A DNA stretch of 64,000 nucleotides from Porites lobata (lineage: Eukaryota; Cnidaria; Anthozoa; Scleractinia; Poritidae), in contig CALNXK010000032.1 of the NCBI GenBank assembly GCA_942486035.1, positions 2,338,501 through 2,402,500 of the forward strand. The letters are read 5' to 3'. Below are positions 57,754-64,000 of this stretch, piece after piece; position 1 is the stretch's first letter, and every line of letters begins with the position of its first letter. The position numbers and the translations under genes were made by a program. Below the pieces are notes generated by a model, which saw nothing but the letters and a program-made list of their open reading frames with translations, was not told the DNA's origin and did no database searches.

Positions 57754-59964
57754 TCACTTTTCATCTTCTGAACTATCATTATGTAAGGAGCCATTAGAAC
57801 TCTTGGTTTTGTGTGGGATATAACTAGCAGTTGCAGTTCCATTCAGCATGTGCTGTGCTCTAATTATAGACTCGGTTTCTAGTCTGGGGTTGCTATTCAC
57901 TGTGTAAATCAAATGAGAACCAGCACTGTGTAGTCTCTGATTGTTAATCCACGAGTGGAACCCCTTAATTTCGTTCTCTAACTCTCTACAATAATTATCT
58001 TTGTCCTCTAACTTTTTGGATAAGTCTCTGACATCTTGCTGTAAGACATTTATAGTCTCTTTTGAGGTCATAGATAATATGTCGTCCTTTTCGGCTTTGT
58101 ATCTCTTAATTTCGAGCTGCAGTTTTACGTTTTTCTCGTTCAAACTTTCCATTTCAAGCCTGTGGCTCGTTTGCCGCATCCTCGTTTCCTTTTGAACGCT
58201 TTTGAGCTCTTGCAAAACTTCCTCCATCTTTTTAGCGTGTTCCCTTTGCAGAGACTCCAACTCTACTCGCAGTTTGTCTCGCGCGTCGGTCAATTCTTTC
58301 ACTTTGTCCTCCGCGTGATTGCAGTATATATCCTTGATTTCCTTGGCTAATAAACGACTTAATTCTCTTGGTGAAGGGAGCTTGTCGTAATCATTGCTGC
58401 TTGCTAAACTCGTTAGCTTTCTGAATATCTGTTCCTCCAAATGCGCATTTTGGCTGTCGTTGCTTTCTTCGCGGCTATCACTGAACTTCTCATATTCTGA
58501 AGGCCATCGTTCGTTTTCAGCGACAACCTCTAGCATTTCTTTTGCCGTCTTTTCAAGTGATCTCGGATCTTTCGCCGATGGAGTTGCGAGAATTCCGCTG
58601 ACGGTATATGAGGCAGTCGGTGAGCCAAGTCTTGACTCTACCTTATTGGCAACTGGTTTTTTAATGTCCCCGCCGTGTGTAGTGGTGCGATAAAAATGTA
58701 GAGCATTGCGCGGGGTGTACGGGGAATCACTCGCTAGATATGGGATGGTATGAGGAGAGAAAAGACGGGCTGGAGAACTACATACTATCATGCCTTGAGT
58801 CGAAGTGGTGATGGAGCTTTCAGTACTTTTTACTCGGCTGTGCAAGGGAGACCATGGTCTAAATGCAGAACGTCTGCTTACAATTTCCACGTTCGAACTG
58901 CTGCTGCTGCTGCTGTTGTTGTTTTTGTTAGTATAGGTTCCATCACCAACTTCGCTATCACTTTCTCGCGATTCTCGCGAGTCACCCATGCGCGCCCTTT
59001 TCGGAGTACTTGAGCCTTCGTTTCGCTCGTTCCCATCTGATTCGTGATCATTTGCGGGGGAAGCCCTTTTCCATCGCTGTCCGTCCGAGAATTTATTCAT
59101 AAGCATCTCCCAGAGTTTCTGGACGTGTAAGGTAGGGTGTTCGTTGCACAGCATCAAGTACAGACGCCATTTCGAGTCATCAAATCCCCAGTGACATGTA
59201 TGAATTTCACCTGAGGAGTGACTGTGTATGACAAACCTCCGAGGGGACAATATCCCGTCGCATTGAGAACATGTTATGCATTTTGCATACGGATCAGTGT
59301 ACTTGTCGATTTCCAGTGTACCCACGCAACCTCCAAAACATTCATGATACACCTCTAAGCTGTCAACTTTAAAAATGCGACTTGGCCTGCGTGGGACCTC
59401 GCTCGCGGTTAATACACCGATTAAGCGGAAGGCATCCGTTTTGGAGATAAAACTCGCTGATGAAGCCGACCACGGTAAAACTCCAGCTAATTTGAACAGT
59501 TCAAGCTGTTGAGGCGAACAACGAGGGCAGTAGATCTGAAGACGATCGCGATTAGCGTCAATTTCTTTGCTGTCAAAGTCCTTCAGGACTTTATTAACAA
59601 GTTCAGTGTAGCAGACACGCTTTTCTCCGCCAGAACTAAAGCATGCTAAAGGAAAGCCATCGATGATTGTTTCTTTGAAGTTAAAGTTGTCTTGTCCCTT
59701 CGGTGGTGGTAACCTTACTGTAAATGTCTTGCTCATCACAGCCTGCCTTGAATGCTCGCTACTAGACGTAACATACGTGTTATGTTTAGCGTAGTCATCT
59801 GTTGAATTCCACGATTTCTTCACGGTGGAACGATTCGCGGTCAACCCCTTTGGTCCAGTCATTGACTCCGTAGAGCAATCCCGGTATTTCTGTAGGATCT
59901 CATCTATAAGAGGGTTGTCTGATCGTGAGAACTTACGGCGATCCATTTTGGATGAGTTATTCAC
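57754..59964 (-). CDS. SKI: Ski/SnoN-type SMAD co-repressor, intronless, 736 aa
   Basis: One uninterrupted 736-codon frame. Residues about 95-190 are the Ski/Sno/Dac (DHD) domain, with CFSSGGEKRVCYTELVNKVL, then IYCPRCSPQQLELFKLAGVLPW, close to vertebrate Ski. Residues about 195-295 are the SAND-like SMAD4-binding domain, with likely zinc ligands H207, C209, C213, C229, C232, C235, H247, H249, C257 and H258, and the diagnostic CHWGFDDSKW. Residues 345-358 are a low-complexity Asn/Ser run from a CTG/GTT-type repeat. Residues about 550-668 form a long coiled coil, as used for Ski/Sno dimerisation. Ski proteins repress TGF-beta/BMP target genes by binding SMADs and recruiting NCoR-type complexes. 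Vertebrate Ski and Skil genes have several coding exons, so an intronless copy is notable. M7 is an alternative start. TTTATT at 57418 (AATAAA on the coding strand) is a candidate poly(A) signal. SKI versus SKIL is not resolvable here. Confidence 0.93.
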   Translation of the reverse strand: MNNSSKMDRRKFSRSDNPLIDEILQKYRDCSTESMTGPKGLTANRSTVKKSWNSTDDYAKHNTYVTSSSEHSRQAVMSKTFTVRLPPPKGQDNFNFKETIIDGFPLACFSSGGEKRVCYTELVNKVLKDFDSKEIDANRDRLQIYCPRCSPQQLELFKLAGVLPWSASSASFISKTDAFRLIGVLTASEVPRRPSRIFKVDSLEVYHECFGGCVGTLEIDKYTDPYAKCITCSQCDGILSPRRFVIHSHSSGEIHTCHWGFDDSKWRLYLMLCNEHPTLHVQKLWEMLMNKFSDGQRWKRASPANDHESDGNERNEGSSTPKRARMGDSRESRESDSEVGDGTYTNKNNNSSSSSSSNVEIVSRRSAFRPWSPLHSRVKSTESSITTSTQGMIVCSSPARLFSPHTIPYLASDSPYTPRNALHFYRTTTHGGDIKKPVANKVESRLGSPTASYTVSGILATPSAKDPRSLEKTAKEMLEVVAENERWPSEYEKFSDSREESNDSQNAHLEEQIFRKLTSLASSNDYDKLPSPRELSRLLAKEIKDIYCNHAEDKVKELTDARDKLRVELESLQREHAKKMEEVLQELKSVQKETRMRQTSHRLEMESLNEKNVKLQLEIKRYKAEKDDILSMTSKETINVLQQDVRDLSKKLEDKDNYCRELENEIKGFHSWINNQRLHSAGSHLIYTVNSNPRLETESIIRAQHMLNGTATASYIPHKTKSSNGSLHNDSSEDEK

Positions 59965-61937
59965 CCAAATACCGTTGTGTAAGACAAGAGAGTGTCGGTC
60001 GCGTGCAAAGCGTCTGAAGACGTTTTCGGATCAGTAGACAGTCGGCGGCGAGTCTGTTCAGCTTTCGCACATGCTCTGTGCATTTCCTGCATGTACCGTT
60101 ATTGTTAGCTATCGATTTGACATCTGAGCATGTGACAAGCTATTTCGACGGCTAAAATTACCAGAAAAACGTCTGGCAAAAACTTGCGATATGTTTCTGT
60201 TTCTTGTAGCCCACTGATCGATCAGTGCAATGACACACGTCAAAATATGTTTGCGAAAAACTTCACAGGCCAAAACGAACGCGTGGATGTTGTCAGTCGG
60301 GGACAATCTTTTTCTCGACAAATTAAAAATGGTATTGGCACTGAATTATTAACTGCATGGCCATGATGATAATGCAAGAACAGGTAGCTATCAAAAAGAC
60401 TAGGTTGTCTTTTGTCGACGTTGTCTTTTCTGGCAAAGAAATTATTGCTTGGGTAAAATTGACCAATTGCGTGCGACTCGCTTAGACAACAAAACCATTG
60501 AAGTAAAATGTTGTGTCAAGCTAGCACCACTGTCTAGACGGCTTTATTGAGCTGTCTAGACAAGTTCTTGGACCTCGTTACAGCTTTGTTTCTGCTTTTA
60601 CGCCATGTTAATCAACGAGGCGGGATCCAAGCCACAAATTTGACGGCTTACACTATTTATCAAAGATTCAGACAAATTCTAAGTAAGCGGGCGCAATCGT
60701 TACAATGAATTGTGAAAGAAACCACCCGAAATGTTTACATTGAAGAGCTTCTTTATCGAATTTGAATGGACATTATGTCGGGAGAGGAAAGAAAACAGCC
60801 CACAGCTGTCTCGATACGTTAAATAATTCATAAGTAGAAAAGAATGAATCGGATGTTTTTCAAAAAATCATTAAATTAGTTGAAACCCATTTTCATGTTA
60901 TTTTAAATCCCCTTATTTTGTCTCGGTCTTATGTCAAAAGAAAGCCATTTGCACGAAAAGTTCATAATATGCATGTCATTTGTGAGCCTGCTGGCGTTCC
61001 GTAAACCACCATATTAAATTATGTTTTTCTGATGTTTCTGTTCCGTATTCCTGTCTACGCGAGATTAGTTTCAGACTGTATTTTGATCAGCTAAAACATG
61101 ATGACTAGCGGCTATCGTCGAGAAACATTAAAAGATGACCCGCTAAATGACAGTCTATAAATAAAACCAAGAGCCATTATGGCTCTTGATAGAACTCAGT
61201 TCAAATATTTATTTGCATTTATTTGCCCGTCTATGATGAGGTCGCCTGTCACAGCATGATGTTGTCAAGTTTTCAGGTTCTACCTGCGATATTTCCAAAG
61301 AAATTCATGGAAGCACATGCTATTTTCTCCCGTAACAAAAAGGGGTTCTTTTGTGTTTCCTGTGGGTCCAACAAAGACAATTATAGAGTCGTCTAGCCAC
61401 TCTCGCCATGTATTTTTTAGAGTTAGAACAATGAAAAGATTCTCTGCGGCGGGCGAAATAAACAAATGAATCTCCGATAATACTGACGCACATTCGTCTA
61501 AATGGGTGTCAGTTCTATTACGTTATTAATAATCTTAAACCAAAACGGCTCGACTCCAACAATGGCCTAGCGAACACGATTCATTGTGTTTGCTTCTGGA
61601 AAATGCGGCACCTAAAACGCGCTTTTTAAACCAGTATCTTGCGTGCTTTAAAAATAGCCCTCGCTAATTTCCTGGGGGCAATCACTGACATGACAGCGTC
61701 AAACGTGTTATGAATTTTGGTCGAACATCCAATACAAAGCTACCTAAAGAATGATTCCCGCATTTCGTACAGGAACTCATGCATCGAAAATGTCAAGCAT
61801 AGTTTGTATTAAGCTCCGCAAGGTCACCGGGGATTTCATTCTGGGCTTATCCGACAATCCAAGTTCGGTTTGATCATAAAGAACAGATGTTTGACACGGT
61901 CGATATTAATTTATGGACGATGAGTCTAGAACAAGTA
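59965..61937. other. Upstream flank of the Ski gene
   Basis: 59965-60100 is the likely 5' UTR and core promoter of the minus-strand Ski gene; no TATA box stands out. The rest shows no gene; the only structure is the CAAGAGCCATTATGG hairpin at 61168-61188. Confidence 0.4.
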
Positions 61938-62012
61938 CTGTATTTCCTCGAATAATAGCCGTTCCTGGATTAATCGCCTCCCTCGAATTATTGTCCCCAT
62001 TTTAAGGAATTT
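61938..62012 (+). mobile_element. Truncated arm of a TACCGTATTT-type MITE
   Basis: GTACTGTATTTCCTCGAATA then ATAGCCG, GATTAATCGCC and CCTCGAATTATTG match the left arm of the element at 33398-33834. No right arm follows. Confidence 0.6.
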
Positions 62013-62021
62013 TAAGCAATA

Positions 62022-62160
62022 GACCACACTTTCTATGGGTTTACCGGCGTGATAACCCACGCGGGATGTTGGGAGAACACGAGAAGCGAGTGATTTACAA
62101 GCTTTTCGAGTGTTCTCCCAAGTGGGTTATCACGCCGGTAAACCCATAGAAAGTGTGGTC
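62022..62160. repeat. Long hairpin, perfect 39-bp arms
   Basis: Left arm 62022-62060 and right arm 62122-62160 are exact reverse complements (outer ends GACCACACTTTCTATGGG and CCCATAGAAAGTGTGGTC). In the loop, TTGGGAGAACAC pairs again with GTGTTCTCCCAA, so the whole 139 bp can fold almost completely. It is probably a palindromic MITE. Confidence 0.9.
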
Positions 62161-62575
62161 AAACAGTGTCCGTAAAACGGGGTTGACTATGTCTGGAGGT
62201 TGTGACTCGGGAGGGACACAGGACACTGACAGGAATCTGTCCGTTGTTCGTACAGTGGACATGTATTTTTTATCACAAAGGCATAACGACACAACAGAAA
62301 TCCCATGTGAAAGAGACGATGATTTCGTCGTTAAATTAGAATTTAAAAACCCCGAAAGGGCAGGGGCACCCAGTGGATCTGTTCCTCAAAATATCTGTTC
62401 TTCATGCAAATTTTTGCTGGCTGGGAGATGTGGAAGAAATAATAGTCCTTGGAAGGAAAGTGTTGCTGAGAAAAAGATAATTCAGGTTGTCAGAGGGGAT
62501 TTGAAGTCTAGAATAGCTGCTACGGGTTACTTGTATGGGTTGCTTACCACTCAAGATCTGAATTGTGCCCTATGA
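62153..62575 (+). CDS. Unassigned open frame, 140 codons
   Basis: The frame starts inside the right arm of the long hairpin. It reads IPCERDDDFVVKLEFKNPER and ICSSCKFLLAGRCGRNNSPW, with a CxxC-x6-C cluster. No domain is recognised. It may be a repeat-borne fragment, since its start lies in a repeat, or a chance frame. Confidence 0.2.
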   Translation: MWSNSVRKTGLTMSGGCDSGGTQDTDRNLSVVRTVDMYFLSQRHNDTTEIPCERDDDFVVKLEFKNPERAGAPSGSVPQNICSSCKFLLAGRCGRNNSPWKESVAEKKIIQVVRGDLKSRIAATGYLYGLLTTQDLNCAL

Positions 62576-63590
62576 AACTTCCCAGTAAGTCAGGTTGCAG
62601 GTTGTAAGGTTGCTGGCAAGGAACTCTTCCATCAGTCTTGCTGGGAGTGAGGAACAGATAATTTTTTTCCAGGAATCTCCCAAAATGCTTAAAATAGTCT
62701 CAGAAAACTTTATTCACGCTTTGTTGTTGTTTTTAGGTCTTTTTCTCAAAATTTCCCTTTGGGTGCCTCTGAAAGGGGACCAATCTGTGCGTGGCCATAG
62801 CTGTCAGTTGAATCCTAAACTGAGGAGACCTTACTCCGGCTTAAGGCAGTATAACAGCAGTTCATTTTCGAAAACTTATTTTCGCATAACTCTAAGCAAC
62901 ACTAGATGGGTAAAACTACATCTGTATTGCCTTCCTGCCGGCAATGAACGAGACTAATAAAACACTGAAACTATTTCCATGCGAGACATCTGAGCGGGTT
63001 ATGGCTGTCCTTGTCCTTTTAAGTCAGGCGGAGTGATAACCAGATGACGAGAGACTAAGGGCTCAATCTACTCCAGTAGCCGGGGCTGGTACTCTTCAGG
63101 AAGCTATACCGCCTAGCGCGTCCTCATCATTTTGCTTAAAAATTCTGGGTTTTTACTGTAACGCCATCAAAAATAAAAATGCAAACCGAGCAATACAGAA
63201 AGTCCAGAATCGGGGAAATGAAAGAAGATAAAGATACAAAAAGCCTCGCCATGAATCAGGTCTGTGCGATAATTTATATGCGAGATATTCGGAAAAATGT
63301 CTTACCCAAATTTATAAGCTTTGTATGGAGACGCCATGCTGGTGTCCCTTTGAGGGGCACAAATATGGCCGGAGACCAACACAAACATCTGTTTTTAAGT
63401 TTTCCTACTTGTGCGTGAATTCATCGCTTGAGGAGCTCATAAAGTTGAAAGTAATATTTATTCTAAGACAAGGAATGTTTAGATAGCAAAATCTCAAAAA
63501 ATCAGTACCTATTTGTAGCGGAGCTTCACGCGCGCGCAGGCGCAGCCCCATAGCTAAGTAAATCTACCCATCCTTACTTAGTACCTGTTT
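62576..63590. other. No gene seen
   Basis: Only short frames without coding character. Confidence 0.4.
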
Positions 63591-63599
63591 GACGTTTTC

Positions 63600-63790
63600 C
63601 CAGTCCCTATCGGTCAATTCATTTCGGTGACGTAACCGAGGCGTTTTTGCTTGGACCACGTGACCCGAAACGCTTTGGCCGCGCGGAATAATGAGGCCTA
63701 GGGTCTAGGCAATACCAATCCCAGAAAATTTGGTAGTCACGTGACCGTACACCGAGCGAGCGACCGTCCGTCCGAGTCGGCCCGTTGAAC
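63600..63790. promoter_or_regulatory. Candidate promoter segment with E-boxes and a CRE-like site
   Basis: TGACGTAA at 63628, CCACGTGACC at 63656 and GTCACGTGACC at 63736 lie within 120 bp of locally GC-richer, CpG-bearing sequence. GTCACGTGAC is the palindromic E-box preferred by MiT/TFE and USF factors in animals. A CACGTGAC also occurs inside the repeat at 41168, so a repeat origin is possible. No adjacent gene is visible before the window ends. Confidence 0.3.
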
Positions 63791-64000
63791 CCGAAATAAT
63801 GCGAAATAGCTTTGAAATACGCGCTTAAACTTATTTTCCTCAAATGTATATTTCAATTCATGATAAATACAGCTCCACCAGCTTCAAACAGCGTCTACGG
63901 CAGAGAAAAATTGTTTTGATATGATATAATTAATTTTTCAAATCAAGTGTGTCACTGGGGTGCAGTGGTCAAAGAGTTGCTTGAACGTGCAGATAAACCG

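Noticed and set aside
58394..58693. Plus-strand frames inside the Ski gene
   Set aside because: Antisense shadows of the 736-codon Ski frame.
63955..64000. tRNA-like start (GGGTGCAGTGGTCAAAGAG) at the window edge
   Set aside because: It resembles the A-box half of a tRNA-derived SINE, but the B-box would lie beyond the window, so it cannot be supported.

Overview
The window is eukaryotic nuclear DNA, most likely from an anthozoan cnidarian such as a stony coral. The reasons are compact multi-exon animal genes with GT-AG introns, orthologues of animal-only signalling families (ARHGEF10-type RhoGEF, Ski/Sno), and a very dense load of short inverted-repeat DNA transposons, non-LTR retrotransposon pieces and hAT remnants of the kind typical of coral and anemone genomes. 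The species cannot be fixed from sequence alone.

Three protein-coding genes are well supported. (1) At 16.7-19.0 kb (+) lies a small gene of five (possibly six) phase-0 exons. It encodes a 213-residue, highly acidic, low-complexity protein built from a repeated module; the family is not recognised. (2) At 25.6-50.1 kb (+) lies a 24-exon gene for an ARHGEF10/ARHGEF10L-type Rho guanine nucleotide exchange factor. I reconstructed it exon by exon; the phases close exactly to 1687 codons plus stop. (3) At 57.8-60.0 kb (-) lies a single-exon 736-codon Ski/SnoN-type transcriptional co-repressor with Dachshund-homology, SMAD4-binding (SAND-like) and coiled-coil regions. The RhoGEF would act at the membrane and cytoskeleton through Rho GTPases, and Ski in the nucleus on TGF-beta/SMAD output. 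Nothing indicates that the three genes work as a unit.

The first 16 kb holds almost no host gene. It contains a palindromic minisatellite with two inverted MITE copies (2.4-3.4 kb), a dead L1/Tx1-like LINE (5.8-9.8 kb) interrupted by a hAT transposase remnant, a 4-kb structure bounded by long diverged inverted arms (about 11.0-15.1 kb), a tRNA-derived SINE-like unit, and several MITEs. The introns of the RhoGEF gene carry at least nine recognisable inverted-repeat elements, a hAT-type composite with a 7-bp target duplication, and a deleted CR1/L2-type LINE. Between the RhoGEF and Ski genes (50.1-57.7 kb) lie a MITE, a Penelope-like remnant and otherwise unremarkable sequence. The last 4 kb contains a near-perfect 139-bp hairpin and a small E-box/CRE-bearing segment that may be a promoter.

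No rRNA gene, CRISPR array or bacterial-type operon is seen. No clearly new enzymatic system was found. The most unusual items are the acidic exon-repeat gene, the 4-kb inverted-arm structure, the foldback minisatellite and the intronless Ski gene.
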